Assembly (NCBI RefSeq): GCF_019097595.1
Contig: NC_080722.1
Location: forward strand, 17,953,630 to 18,017,629
Source of the DNA: Hemibagrus wyckioides
Taxonomy: Eukaryota > Chordata > Actinopteri > Siluriformes > Bagridae
Length of the DNA stretch: 64,000 nucleotides
Reading direction: 5' to 3'
Shown one piece after another: positions 27,501 through 41,400 of the stretch (the stretch's first letter is position 1; each line of letters opens with the position of its first letter). The notes beneath the pieces are model-generated. The model did no database searches, was not told the origin of the DNA, and worked only from the letters and a program-made list of their open reading frames with translations. The position numbers and the translations under genes are program-made.

Positions 27501-28180
27501 CCGCAATTCTTTCAGCTCTGTCTTCAGACTGTCTAAATCTGTAGTGACAGAGATAGTTATATTACATCGAGCAGTGTACATTACTGCACAGTGTACAACA
27601 AAAAGCCATTGATCACAGAACATGAAACAGGTGGGTGTCTGTTTGCAGTCCTGAAAAAAATCTATGACCTCTGACTTTCTGAAACAACAAGGACGTTATA
27701 GAAACAATGGTGATTTCTACAGATCTATAAAGCGATGCGAGTGTCAGTCTTTATACTATGTTAGGAAATCATTTTTGTGTAGATACACAGAAGAAAAAAA
27801 CAAACAAACAAACAAATTAATTTGTTGATTTGTGTAATTATTATTATTATTTACCCCACTGATAAATGAATCAACAGATTGAATTACAATTAAACAAAGT
27901 GCACAGTATTGGTTATAATAAAAGTCAAATGCAAATGTTAAACAATATTCTCAAAGCAAAGGTTTTTAATAAAACCACCTTTTGGGGTGCCAATAAACAG
28001 ATCTCAGAGGATGGTGATATTACTGATGAATTCAATATGGTGTTAGCCACAGGTTTCCAAGAAGCACTTAAAACTCCAGAGGTCATAAAGCTATATTACA
28101 CCACAGCCATAACATAGCTTATGGCCGAATTCTATGCTATGGAACCTGTGTGTGTGTCTGCTCAGGCAGATACTATATGA
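24561..28180. other. Intergenic DNA, microsatellites, no gene seen
   Basis: This holds a TA run (24612-24638), a poly-T tract (24688-24718), an (AAAAG)n array and a CT-rich stretch (27328-27370). An 83-codon frame at 27866-28117 has no recognisable features and no upstream splice context. I call none of these frames genes. Confidence 0.45.
26867..26936. repeat. (AAAAG)n microsatellite
   Basis: About 13 uninterrupted AAAAG units. Confidence 0.95.
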
Positions 28181-28189
28181 TTGTAAACA

Positions 28190-28490
28190 CTCATTTATCA
28201 TAAACCCAGAGCTGTGATTCATGTCTCGAGGTGTCACACTGAGCCTCTCTTGAGGAGTCTGCTCAGATGAAACATGTCTCCTTTAGAGACACGAGGCCCA
28301 ATTAAAGGGAGGGATTAGGACAGGACTCAGTGACCCTCTGAGGAATTTCACAAGGATGCTCAGACTCGGCTGCTGCCACAACCTCCCTTTAAGCACTTTC
28401 ACCTGCTAATTAAGCCTTCCAAGCTTCAGTCAAGGGGAACTGTGTGCGGCCAGGCGCTCTTTTCCCCAGAAAACAGCCCGCTTACAACTC
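28190..28490. promoter_or_regulatory. Candidate proximal cis-regulatory block of myocd
   Basis: This GC-richer, non-repetitive block 1.3-1.6 kb upstream of myocd exon 1 contains homeodomain-type TAATTA/AATTAA cores (CCAATTAAAGGG near 28300, CTGCTAATTAAG near 28405), an E-box CACCTG directly before the latter, and a GATA-poor, CT-balanced composition unlike the surrounding AT-rich DNA. Function is inferred only from composition and position. Confidence 0.25.
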
Positions 28491-29399
28491 AAGATGTACT
28501 AATGTAAATATTTGACCGCGCTTGTATATTGGACTGTGGAGCGTTACGCGTGGCGGAGGGAGTGGACAGATTGTTTGGGTGCCATTAGCGAGTTTAAGCC
28601 CTTGGATTCATTTAAAATCTAAAGTGCTTTAAAACGATGAGCCAGTGCTGAGTCTGAGAAAAACAAAGCTTTGAAAAAGAGACATGAGGAACACAGAAGT
28701 GTGAGCGGAGCTCAGCAATGACATCACTTTAGTATTTCTCCTATATTTCCCATCCATTATGAGGGAACCTGCAATGTGTAAACAGATTCAAAAGGGACAG
28801 ATGCATTAGATTGCATGCTTTTACACAATATTCAGTACATGGCACTTTGTAGCTACCATATCTCTCAGATTTGCAAAAAAAATGTAAATGTCCATATATT
28901 GGTATATTCTTGGTATATACTCCCCTCACTCTGTTGTGTGTTGCTTGGACTAAAGCCGTGGGTCTACAGGAACAGTTAAAGTGCTTCTACTACCAAAGCG
29001 GACCAAATTATCCGCCCTGACATTTGTTTGGGATTGTGGGAGCTGGAGGAAAGACTGTCAGAATACTGAGTGGAGACTTCTTCTCTTTAGATAAGATAAA
29101 ATACGCAGACACATAGACTCAGTTTAAGATCACCAGGACATACAGTGTTTGTTATTTTTGTGATGCTCTCTGTAGGAATATGTAAAAAGGGTGAAAAACA
29201 GCCATACTACTTTAAATGTTCAATTTATCCCAGATGGGAGGATGGTGTGCACGTCTTTCATTTAATAGCAGATGTGAATATGAAGAGGAATGTTTGGTTA
29301 AGGAAGTGGAACATCTTTATTCCTGGCATTGACACCTGCTGATCCCCATGGGTGTGTGTTTTGATGTGTGTGTGTGTGTGTGTGTGTGTGGTGGGCTTG

Positions 29400-29764
29400 C
29401 ATGCTGCTGAACAGTAGGGGCAGCCCTGTCCCATGCTGACGGAGAACTCACTAGTGAGCTGGAGGAGGGCTCAGCACGCACTCTCCTCCAGTTTAAGACC
29501 CTCCCAGCAGCACAGTCCTATCAGTTTCTCTCTCATGGATTGGAGCCCCCACTGCTACATGGAACCGTAGCCACTCTGAAGAGTCAAGCAGACGGGTTGA
29601 CACTCGGTGGTCATCTGGCGCTCAGCATTTAGATGTGTAGAAGTTTGACACTTCTGTGCTCACTTGTTCGGGGCCACCCTGTTGATGACATTTCTCTCTA
29701 ACTGGACTGAAGTTAGCAAACTGCTCTGTTAATGTGCTGACACTGGAATCTTACTGTGACCAGA
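29400..29764 (+). promoter_or_regulatory. myocd: myocd 5' UTR / core promoter region with upstream ATGs
   Basis: The region just before the myocd start codon is high-complexity and follows a (TG)n run (29364-29391). A TTTAAGA element near 29493 could serve as a weak TATA box. If transcription starts near it, the leader carries upstream ATGs: one opens an 11-codon frame at 29535-29570, one a 15-codon frame at 29685-29732, and one an ATG-TGC-TGA at 29732-29740, only 24 bp before the real start. No transcription start can be fixed from sequence. Confidence 0.4.
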
Positions 29765-29819
29765 ATGACCCTGCTGGGCTCTGAACACTCGGTACTGATT
29801 CGCAGCAAGTTTAGATCAG
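29765..29819 (+). CDS. myocd: myocd exon 1 (start codon)
   Basis: ATG at 29765 opens MTLLGSEHSVLIRSKFRS, matching the known long (cardiac) myocardin start. It ends in a single G before GTAAGA, phase 1. This start is chosen because it reproduces the family N-terminus exactly. Confidence 0.93.
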
Positions 29820-32405
29820 GTAAGATATTTCCTGTTGATCTTTATTCAACTACATTGTTTGGATTTAAGAAACATTCCGAAATATGTTGCTTATTAAAAT
29901 GAACGGCTTAAAAACCACATTAAATATGTATATTGATACCGAGAACAGAATCATAAAGAATAATGATTTTGTGAAACAAATCACTCTGTAAAGTGTGCTG
30001 AAGTTGTAGTAGTAGTAGTTTTAGCAAACAGCACATGTGTACATATAGATGACTGTTTGCTTCCAGTAGCTTGACCTGAAGTGAGACAGAGGTCAAAGGT
30101 TATCAAACGACAAAGATGGCAGTTTGACATGACCTTACCAGTCTGAAGGGCTAGCTGAAGTGATGCTTAAATCTCCCCCTCATGTTCTTAGCTTAGTTCG
30201 TCTGTTTTGTATCATTTTTCGTTCATCTCTCTCTGCCATGCCATCCTTCTCAAGAACTCAGAAGCCTCTCTTCAGCGCTCATGTTTATATACAAGTCGGC
30301 TCACTGCGCTTCTCTCAGATGAATACTGGAATCATGTCTAGAAATGAATCTGTTGTGAACAATACTGCCACCTCTCTGACATAAATGTTACTGACCCAGG
30401 CGTAGATTTGACTGGGACAAATATTAAATCATGCCACAGAAACAACTTGTTGACAACCAACCTGAAATGCACTTTGCTTTCAAAGACTTTCAGGATTTCA
30501 CAGCCTGAAAGCATTTTTTCTTCCTCATTTTTTAAAGGCTCACCCAAAATTGCAGGCAAAATTGAGCGTTTCCCTCCTGTTGTTTAGAGCATTGACACAA
30601 AGGAAATGACCCCGAGTCCAAAGGAAGGGAAGATGTAAAGTCTCTGGTCCAAAGAGTGGCATGGTAAAAAAAAAAAGAAAAAAAGTTGCTTATTTTGACC
30701 AGCACATATTAGTGCTATAATGCTCCACAGATGTTGGTCTGTTTATACAGAGACATAGGTTTTGGCTTCAATCGGCACAACTAGCTGCCACTATTTTCCT
30801 GTGTTTGAGTGTGTGTGCGTGAGAGAAAACAGGATAGATAGAGATCTGCCAGTGTGTCCCTTGTGGATGTGTTCATATCTTTGATAAACTTCATTAGTGG
30901 CTGTAAGGGATGGGCGGAATTACGTAATTACATAACTGTGCACATGCTGTACCAAAAGCTAAGACAGTTAAAGGTGTGCAGGTCAGAACTGTTGCCCTGC
31001 ACAGCTGAGAACTATCCAGTAGCAGTCACGTGATCGATGCAGCCACAAAGGCGACTGGTTTGTTTGTTGTAAGATGTTTAATTGTCCATATCAGCTGATA
31101 ATATACATGGGCTCCTTTATCAGACAGCCTTCTTTGCTTTCACTTTGATTTTCTTTTCAAAATCTTCAGAATTCAGAAAGCCAGTGTTATTATTTATATT
31201 ACTGCACCCACTAACTAATGGAATGGGCATTTGATTCGAGTGCCAACTTATCAGTTGGACCCTAGATAGTCCATAGTGTGGTTCAATTTTATCCAGGTAA
31301 ACAAGCACTAATAGCAATGCTAATTATTTTGCTCACTTGGACTTAGGAGCTGCAGAAAAAAAAAAAAAAAAAACATAGACTAGACCCCAAAGTGACGTCA
31401 GTGAGTGTGTTCAACTGCATCTGCTCATTGTGTGTTCGGCCATGTGTGTGGTATTCTCAAATTACTGACAGCTTAATAAGTCAGTGAGCCTTCTGGTGAG
31501 TCAAAGCGAGTTTATCACGTCCTCCCACCATGATCCTTTACCCCTAACTTGCATAAATTACAGGATTATTGCAAGCTACTGCATTAACTTCAGATTCGCC
31601 TCTGAGGTTGGGTCTTGATGTGACCTTGACTTTTTTGTACAGAAATGCTGGTGAGTTAGAATACAGAGAACGGAACGAGATGCCGGTGGCACACAAAACA
31701 ATGGCAATCCTAATTAGATGCAAAAGCTGAACAGCTGGACCTGCTAATAGCCGAGTGTGCAGTTGCTGGTGTCATGAACTATACGGCTGGGATAAGTCAA
31801 CCACTACAGAAGCACACTGATCATATGGATACAAATATCTCGGAGCCATCTGTACCATGTCAAGTTTACTGTCTTATTGCTATTCACGGAAAGAGCATTT
31901 CACTTCAAAGGCCTCAGGATTTGTTTGTTCTTACTCTGATGAAGTCCACGATGTTCTGCACTGAAAAAATGGATTTTTTATTATTCTACAACATGTAAGG
32001 GATTATTGTTGATTATTGTAAGTAACATACCAGTGAAAGTTCTCTAGGCATGATTCAACAGCAGGCACAAATGCAAAACTGTTATCTGGGTAGAAACAAG
32101 CTTCTTTTTTTTTTTGCTTTTATTATTTTAGATATATGCCCCGAAGACAACTGGTGCAGCTATTTTAGGCCATTAAGTCAGCTCATATGGTTCTTATTGC
32201 TGAGGTTATTCGATCCAGAGTGTCTGTGAAGCTGTGATGGTTCTTATAGAGGATAATTATTTAGGGCAATCAAGGGGTTTGGCATTCTTCATCAAGCCCT
32301 CCACACCCCCAAACCCTTCCCCCCACTGCTAACATCGCCAAATAGTGCTGACGGTGCCAGGAAGCAATCTCATGCTCATGCTCCAAGCGATTTTTTCTAT
32401 CTTTG

Positions 32406-32437
<32 letters not shown>

Positions 32438-35400
32438 GAGAATTCACCTGTTGCTCTCACTGTAATGCTGCCATAGTTTATTTGAAATACAAGCCTGAAG
32501 AAAAGAGAGAAAAACAACAGGTAGAAATGTGTGCGTGATTTCTTCAAACAAACAACTTCATTTTTTTTCTGTCTAAACAAGCTTGTAAAAAAAAAACAAA
32601 AAAAACAGGGTGTCCAAAACTGCTTCCAGGTATAGTCCATGATGACACTTGTGAGAACTGCCAGTTCTGGTGCCAAAACTCAGCCAGGTTCCCCTGCGCT
32701 GTCCACCTATTTGCCCATTAACAGTCCACTCTTCTGTGCTTGGCAGTGTTTCCCAGCTTCATCTTGCCCAAAATGTGTTCAGAAGAGAAGCAGATGTGCT
32801 GCACAGAGACTGTTTTTGTCTGATAGCAGAGTAAAAGAGTGTGAATGATTTCTGCATGTCTTCCACAATTAGATCCATGGGTACATATTCCATTTAACGG
32901 CAATATATTAATATTTCGCTGAAGATAATCTTATAATGACTTCTCATGTAGTGACCCACAGTTGACACACTGACGGTCTGCTATGCTGATGTGAGACACG
33001 CCACCCAAAACAAAGAAAGCAACAGACCCACAAATATTTCTTATAACAGGATGTAAGTCTATGATAAACACAGCTCCTGGCTTTTAAACAACTCTCCCTA
33101 CAGTGTGTGGTCCTCGTGGGCGTGATGGCCAGTGAAGAGGAGGGTCATAAATGCAAGAGCTGCTCCTTTAGCCCGTTGCTGGTTTGTGTACGTTTGTGGT
33201 TCTGTTCTTTGAGCAGGATAGAGGAAAGACACTCCGCTATCTCTGCATGCCTGCAGGGGATGATGTGTTCCCTGGCCAGACAAAGATTTATAAGTTCATT
33301 CTCTAGTTTTGCTTTATGGATAATGAATCTCTCTCTCTCTCTCTCTCTCTCTTTGTATCTCCTCTTCTAATTCCCTCCCTTCCTCTACTCACAGTCCTGC
33401 AGTTGAGGCTCCAGCAAAGGAGGACGCGTGAGCAGTTAGCAGACCAGGGCATCATGCCTCGTGAGTAACACCTCTTTTTTTCACACTCATCACTAGCCAC
33501 CCCCCACCCACTCCCCCTGCCTGCACCATCCTACCATGTGGCGTTTCTGACATGTGTCAGTCTGAAACAAACCAGCTGATTGATCACAAGTGGTAAAAAA
33601 AAAGAAAGAAAAAAAAAAAAAGTGAAGCTTAAGGCATAAATGTGGAAAATCACACAGATCAGATGTTAGAGTGCACCTGGCCAGAAGTGTCAGGATTTTC
33701 AGAGGAAGTACAGCACTGTTTGGCATAGGTGTTCCACAGAAGAATGAAAAAGGAATGGCTTGTACAAGTGAAACATCACAGGGCTTTAAATCATATTCCT
33801 TCATGCACATTCTGTGGTACAGGCTGACTTCAGTGGAATGCTCTTTGTTCAACATGCACTCTGCGGCCACACGCAAGCCAAGCAACATAATCTGTATATA
33901 TGTAGCACCAAATCATCGATAGACCTGCTGACATTCATGTTCTGCTCAGACGTCATTCACTCATTACGTTAGAAAATCAAGCTGGAGTTCCATACAGAGT
34001 ATTTCATATGCAGAAGCTATTCATGTAGGAATAGTGGCAAGTGAACGGCATGAAGTAAAATAGGCAAAGAAATTAAAGAAAATGCACAACTTTCCAGATG
34101 GATGGCTCACCTGTGATCTATATCCACTTTCTTTAGTCCTACTCAGTGTCACACTCTTACAACTTGCTAAAACATACATATACACACACATGGCCATTAT
34201 AGGTCTGGGTCTCAGCTTACTCACAGTGTATTTTGCTCTTGTACTGGTTATATTGAGACATGTTGCTGAATGGTATAGCAGGCAGAAAGGCTCCAGTGGT
34301 GAGATAACTAGTGTAAGTGCGCACAGGAAAGGAATCCAGAGGCCTGCCCAGTCCTATCAATCTCTGGGAGACTGCCAAAGATAAATGCCCCTAAAATCAC
34401 GATTGGCCAGCCTGCAGCCCTTTAAAAAGAATTTTCAGCGGCTGTTTATCAATTGATTACAGGCCAGAAGTGAATGAAGCTGGACGTTTGCCACAGCTGC
34501 CATCGACAAGATTTTAACATATGAAACATACATACATACATATTATGACAACAAATAACAGAGCTGGGGCTACTGGACAGTGTTCTGTAACATGTTATAG
34601 CATCACTAAAGATAACTGTATTATTTGCGTATGACTGTAGAATGTCAGTGTTCTTCCAAGTCGGTTCCATCATCTATCGGTTCTTGGCATGTGTATTCCA
34701 GCCTGCCAATGTGCACCTTTATTTTAAAGAGGGCATGTAAGGCTGAAATGACTAAATCTGTCACATTCTTTTATGGATGGAATATTTCAGTCATTCTTCT
34801 GTTGTCTGGAAGGATGATGGTCAGTGTGTGTGTGTGTGTGTGCCCCATATATACATCTCCCCAGGAACATCTGGTGTTTATTAGGCACTTGAAAGCAGCA
34901 GTCAGTCCTCTCAAGGCTGTTTGGCGTGTGGCCGGGAGGAGCTTGCAGTCTTATTTCACCCTATCTTGACTAACTGTCCAGGAATATTTCTTTATATTCA
35001 GCTAAACATCCACATTCTAATTTAAAGGCCTCATGTTTCATTCTGTTTAATTCACAGAGGAGAAAAATACTGTAGAACTGATAACTACCTGCAGTTTATG
35101 CAGAGACAAACAATTTCTAAACAATTGTTTATTAGAATCACATACTATTTATGTAATCAATTTTATATTCTGTTATAGTGGCTTATACTGAAAGCCAAGT
35201 GCTATTCCAAACCAGAGCATTCAAGACAAAGTAACTGTACGTTCATGTCATATAATTTTACTATTAGTATACTACTTGTAGTAGGAGCTGGGTTATTATC
35301 ACTATGACTGACATTATCACAATAACTGACATCTCCAGTGCTAACAGAATTAACACATTATCTTAACAACACACTATTTTAGATGGCAGAGCAAAAAAAA

Positions 35401-38400
35401 AAAAGCTTATTCGAACATAGCCCAAACCATTGGCTCTCAAATGGAGCCAGGGACCCCTTTAACTATGATATAAACTCCCTCCATTTGGATTTATTTAATC
35501 TTTTTTTTTTTTTTCCAACAAATTTTGAACCATAAAGCTTTCTATTCCTGAATTTCTCACCAACAGAATGCATAACGTCTGAGATGACTTTAGTGCTTGA
35601 ACCCCTAATCGCATTTAATGAGTATGAACTCCAACACTGTAACAAAATAAAAACAAAGGCACAGATGCCTGGCTGTACTTCACTGATTGTAAATGAATAT
35701 AAGCCCATCACACTGTTTAAATCCGCTCTATATAACTGCCATTGCAAAAGACCTGTACATGGTTTCCTTCTTTACAAGCCAAAGTAGACAAGGAGTCTGG
35801 ATGATGTCTTAGACCAAGGCTTAGCAGAAATCTAACATTTCTAATCTAATCAGCATCATTAGTGCTAGTTAATCAGAAAGGCCTCCAGGAATAGGTTTGA
35901 ACACTTTGACCACAGTTATCATGTCCAGAGAGCACATCCATTAGATAAGATGGGTGGGAAACAATACATTTACTGTGGGAGATTACCCATGATGCTTCTT
36001 CTTCATCTGTATAAATTATGTATATCTGTATAGGAAATCTTTCTAAAGCATACTGGTTTGCCTTGTTGCAAGACAGCAGCAATGCGTTTGAACAACATGT
36101 TTAATTAACATCTACCGAGAAAAAGCTTCTTTGTGTTTAATAGAAGTGATCAGATTAGCCATTGAATCAACAATGTGGACTGTGAACAGCGCAGTTGACC
36201 CAGAAGTGTGGCAAGCAAAGCTTATTTATATAGGATTTATTGACAACGAGCACACAGACTGACAGAGATGGTTAGCTCCTTCTAATTTATTTAGTTCTTT
36301 CTCATTTATTTTTCCAGCCCTGAAGAGTCCAGCTGCATTCCACGAGCAGAGGAAAAGTCTTGAACGCTCCAAGGTCAGAGCAAAACGCCACTTTATCTTT
36401 CTGAAGCAAAAGTAAACATGACTCCTTGGCACGTGCCATATCTGCCAGGAGGAACTTATGTGATATTTGGAAAATAAATATGGATAATAGAGAAATTGTC
36501 TAGTACCGTGCACAAGTAAAATGAAAAACGACGTTTGGTTAAAAACATCAATTCTTCTGTCCTTCAGGCACTAATTGTTACTATTTTGCAGACTGGAGAT
36601 TATTTAAAGCATAAAATCCGAAGTAGACCAGAGAAGTCAGAGCTGGTTAACATGCACATTCTACAAGGTAAGACCTTCAGTGTTTACCACATTGTCATTT
36701 TAAATATTTAAAAAAAACAAAATGAAATGGTTTGTATAGGCCGTAGTTCATATAACAAAGCTTTTTACATAAGATGCATTTTAGACTGCTTGATCCACAT
36801 TGAGTGATGAGCATCATGGGTGAGGCCTGTCTTGGACGGCCAGACAATAACTGTTTATGCTAGAAACTCGAACATTGCTGCATGGCGTATGCATGCAAGT
36901 AGAAAGTTTTGGATCTACACTTATATCTCTTATGATTTCTGTGTTACTATGCAGACTCGGCCAACGAGGGCCCCGCTCAAGACTCACAGAGCAAACTTAA
37001 ACGTGCCCGACTTGCTGACGACCTTAACGAGAAAATCGCTCTGAGACCAGGTCCGTTGGAATTGGTTGAGAAGAACATCATACCCGTAGATTCAACTGTT
37101 AAAGAGGCTGCTTTAAAAGGTAAGTGGTAATTTTTTTATTGCTTTTATAAGGTAAGTGTTTGGTTGAAGTCCTTATATCAGATCAAAAGGAAACGTGGAG
37201 GGGATATGGCCGAGCCATTTTCATGCTCGGAAGTTGACTCACTGACCCCAAAAAACACTCCCACCAAGTGATATTTAGCAAAATTCCTGACAATCCTTCC
37301 AAACTTTTCCTCACCAAACACAGTTTGATTTAGGAGGCCATCGGCTCTAAGGCACAAGCGTTAACTCAATGTTGTGTTTACTATGCTGCATAACCACACA
37401 TCCCTTCAGATTCTGCTAAATCCAGTGTTTTTAGACATACTCAGAAATAAACATTCTGTTTTCTCCTTGGACTTTTCTGTAAATGTATTGCATAACCCTA
37501 CCATAAGGCAGAGGACTTCAGTTTACATTACCTCTGCGGGAAGACGAGCATGTTTTATTGAGACAAACAGCAGCTGTATTTGGACCCACCCTTTTCTCTG
37601 GAGATCAAATGGACATGGCCTCAAGCTGCTCTGTTTTGACTCGTCATGATTTATGTGGCTCCACCAAGCCACCTACAAAGGTGTCTGAGGGGGGACTGTG
37701 CCGCTCTGCAGCTGTCTGCAGTGCTGAGACCCCCATCCTGTAACACTCCCATGACCTACTCTCTGGGTTTGATTATTAAACCTGCAGGCTTTTAAATAAG
37801 CAAAGGAGCTCTGAGATTTTACAATGTCCCTTAGGGTAATTGCAAGCTCTCTGTAATCTGAAAAGTCGTCAGTATCTTTATATATACACTCAGATGCAAG
37901 TTTGTCTATTCTTTGAGCAACATTTGTTACATTTATCCCCTCGTATATTTTTATCTGATGGCTCAGTATAGGATGAAAAGTGGACAGGTAGAGGTCAGTC
38001 ATCTCTAGTTACAGTGTCCAGTCCTGTCTAACACCAACAGGTGGAAGGTAACAACACTAACATTTTCCTTGGCTTTAGCTGGACAGCAGTTAGGCTTGGG
38101 GGAGGGTACACAGAGTTTGTGCCCAGCACACTGCAGGCAGAGTGTCTGTCATGATTGAAACCAGGGCCCACACTCTTGGCAGGTCACATGCTTAGATACT
38201 GAACAAGTCGCGCAAGCATCAGCACACAAATACACTCACACATATATATACACACACACACACCATTTCCCATCTCAACACACACTGGCACTACACATTG
38301 TCCCTCTCGTAGCCCCTTGTAGGCTGACTTCTGCTGATAGGACAAAGCTGCTCAGTACTATCAAGGTCCCCCTTTAGAATGAAGTGGTCCTGTCAGCCTA

Positions 38401-41400
38401 CTCCCTCTACATCACGGCACCACTGACCAAAGTGTTTTGACTAGGCGTAAATGAAAAAACAAATAGCACCATTCAACAAAGGCCAGGGTCAATTCTGCAG
38501 CAAAAATGTAAGGTGCAATAGGATTTTGGGTCCCCTGCCTGCACATGTACAAGATTGCACAGTGCAAAAAGATTCCTAAATATTTACACAGATACATACT
38601 GTACTATAGAGTTATTTTTTTTCATAAAGATATTAATTAGACTTTAATCAGTGTTTGTTTTCTGAGTCAGAACCCCAATCTAAGAATGAATCAATTGCCC
38701 CCCTATTTAATCTGCTTATTTGTCAGTTTGACTTCTCAGTTTTATCTCAGTTCCTAGGAGTTGCAGTGTTTTGATACAGTTTTATCCATTTGTTATGTTT
38801 CTAGTGAATAATGGGAAGTTTCCAAAGCAAGAGGACTCATATGCATTTGAGGAGGACAGCAGCAGTGAGAGCATGTCTCCGGAACAGCCCCTTAGTGATG
38901 AGTCCCAGAGCTCAGCCGGGCCTTTGGCAGAGAGCAAGGCCAGTGGTGGCATTCCATCCCCATCGCTGACTACAGGCTCTACACAGGTGATAAACTAAAT
39001 TGACATAAAATAATACACACTTTTCAATCTACACGAATTAAACTTTTAGGTTACTAGAAGACTGCAAATCAACAGCATTACTAAGTCTCTTAGGTTTTAG
39101 AAATAGCTTTGAGAAGTCTGCCCTCTCTGGCAGTGGATTAAATTGCAGTGTCCTGCTTAATCTGTTATCAGTGTATAAAAGGTATTAGGCTTACAGTGCC
39201 CCCACAAACTATAAATATAGATAATATCAATTCTCTTGCTAAGCTGTTACACTTTACTGTTAAGGGGTCACAAACCAGAGAATCAACTATTCAAAACCAA
39301 GAAGAAGGTCCACCTGTGACAAACAGCCAGACAGCTCCACCCATTCCTGTCCCTGCAATAATAAAGGTAGGGCAAGCATTTTCTCCAAATAATTTCTGCA
39401 AATATTAGTAATAAATAATTATACAAGCAGCTGGTGCAATATAGGTTACATCCAAAAGTACACAAAGACATGTACAACGATAATTAACATAGAAATTATT
39501 TCAATTGCCATCTCTATGTATCTACTAAGTAACTCAATGATTAACACCTCATTATATTTTAATTTGCCCTTGGTGACCATGGAATAGTCCAAAACATCAG
39601 ACAAGAATCGTCATAAGAAGCCCAAAGATGTTAAGCCGAAGGTGAAAAAGCTGAAGTACCACCAGTACATTCCGCCAGACCAGAAAGCAGAAAAATCTCC
39701 TCCTCCAATGGACTCAGCCTACGCCCGACTACTACAGCAACAGCAGCTCTTCCTGCAACTGCAGATTCTCAGCCAGCAGAAGCACCAGCAGCAGAATCAT
39801 TCACACCAGTCCCAGTGTCCACAAAGCCAGAGCTTTAGCTACCAGCCTGTACACCAGCATCTGTCAACCAAGTGAGTCATATATATTTCAGATTTGGTCA
39901 TGATAATCCAAATGCAGTCATATTATTACTGATGATAAATTTCCTGAGCTGACTCTGTGAATATCCTTCAGGCAGACCAGTGAACAGCAAACACCATGCA
40001 ATTCCAATGCTGCCACAAGTACAGAAAGTAGCAGCTCTTCATCTCCTGTAAAGACCACATACTGCAACACATCTAACATGACTCCAATCAGACCTGGGCC
40101 TCTGCCTGCTAACCTTGATGATCTAAAGGTATGCAATTATCTGGAGAAATCTTTCACAAGTTATAGTCTTTAGCAAATCTACATACAGTATCTGCATATA
40201 GTAACACTATACAGTTGTAGGTTTTTTTTCAGATATAGTAAGAGAGGTTTTGTTTTGTCTTGACAACAGGTGTCTGAGCTTCGGCAGCAACTGAGAATAC
40301 GAGGTCTCCCAGTATCAGGCACCAAGACTGCCCTCATAGAAAGGCTGAGGCCCTATAAAGACTCTAGCTCTACTTCTCCCTCCAGCTCTGGAGATATCAC
40401 GACTGTGACCTTCCCAGTGACCCCCACTGGCTCACTCTCCTCCTACCAATCGCCAAGTTCTTCAATGTCCCACGTAGGGGGATATTACCCATTCTGCAGT
40501 ACTACATCCACCCCACCCATCTCTCCTGCGTCCTCTGAGCTGTCTGTAAATGGCTCTCTTCCTGACAGTTTTAGCGATGTCACTATGTCCTCTCCGCAGT
40601 TTGGCCTGCAGCCATCGCCAACTCAACTGAGTGCAGAGGACAACCAGAACTTGGGAAACTGCCTGCATGGTGAACCAGGCCTGGACACTGAGAAGGACAA
40701 GATGTTGGTAGAGAAGCAGAAGGTGATTGAGGAGCTGACCTGGAAATTACACCAGGAGCAAAGGCAGGTGGAGGAGCTACGGATGCAATTGCATAAACGG
40801 AAGAACAGTCATGGCCTACAGGAGCCAGTGCATTTGCAGCCCCCAAGCCAGATGCAGCACTTCTTTGGTGTGTCTATCAAACAAGAGCATGTGGCCTCTA
40901 GCTGTCCAATGGCCTCCAAGCAGCCAAAGAATGGGCCCCCAAACAGCTGCATGGAGCCAATGGGACATTGTGGTCTAGGTGGTGGACTACGGAGCCTAGA
41001 CATGCCCTCCTCTAGAAGTCCTTCTGGTCTCCCTGCCTATCTTAGCCCCCAGTGCTCTCCTCAAGACTCACCAGTAACCAAGAACTCAAGCAGCCCACAA
41101 CCCAACAGCCTGCCTGCCTCTCCTAGTCATCCATTTCTGCTCACACCTCCCCTGGGTAGGGACAGCTGCCCTCACAGTGGAGCCAGACCACATCCCATGC
41201 AGGTATGCAGAATCTTACAAAGAGCCATGATGAAGGGCTTCAGTCATTTTCATCAAGGAACATGGAATGTAACTGTTAGAACTTATAAGGTCCTGAAATA
41301 AATCTAACAAAATATTGCCCCTTATCACAGCTCCAGCAGAAGAATGTTGCTCAGTCAGTGAGCTGCACCTATTCACCTGACCAGAGAAGTATGCAGCCAG

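Noticed and set aside
27866..28117. 83-codon frame that looks compositionally protein-like
   Set aside because: No recognisable domain, no splice context and no repeat of a known coding family; length is within what AT-rich DNA yields by chance.
41203..41301. Read-through of myocd exon 10 into intron 10 giving an alternative C-terminus
   Set aside because: A strong GTATGC donor and the continuing conserved exon 11 show that this is intron sequence; read-through would lose the activation domain.
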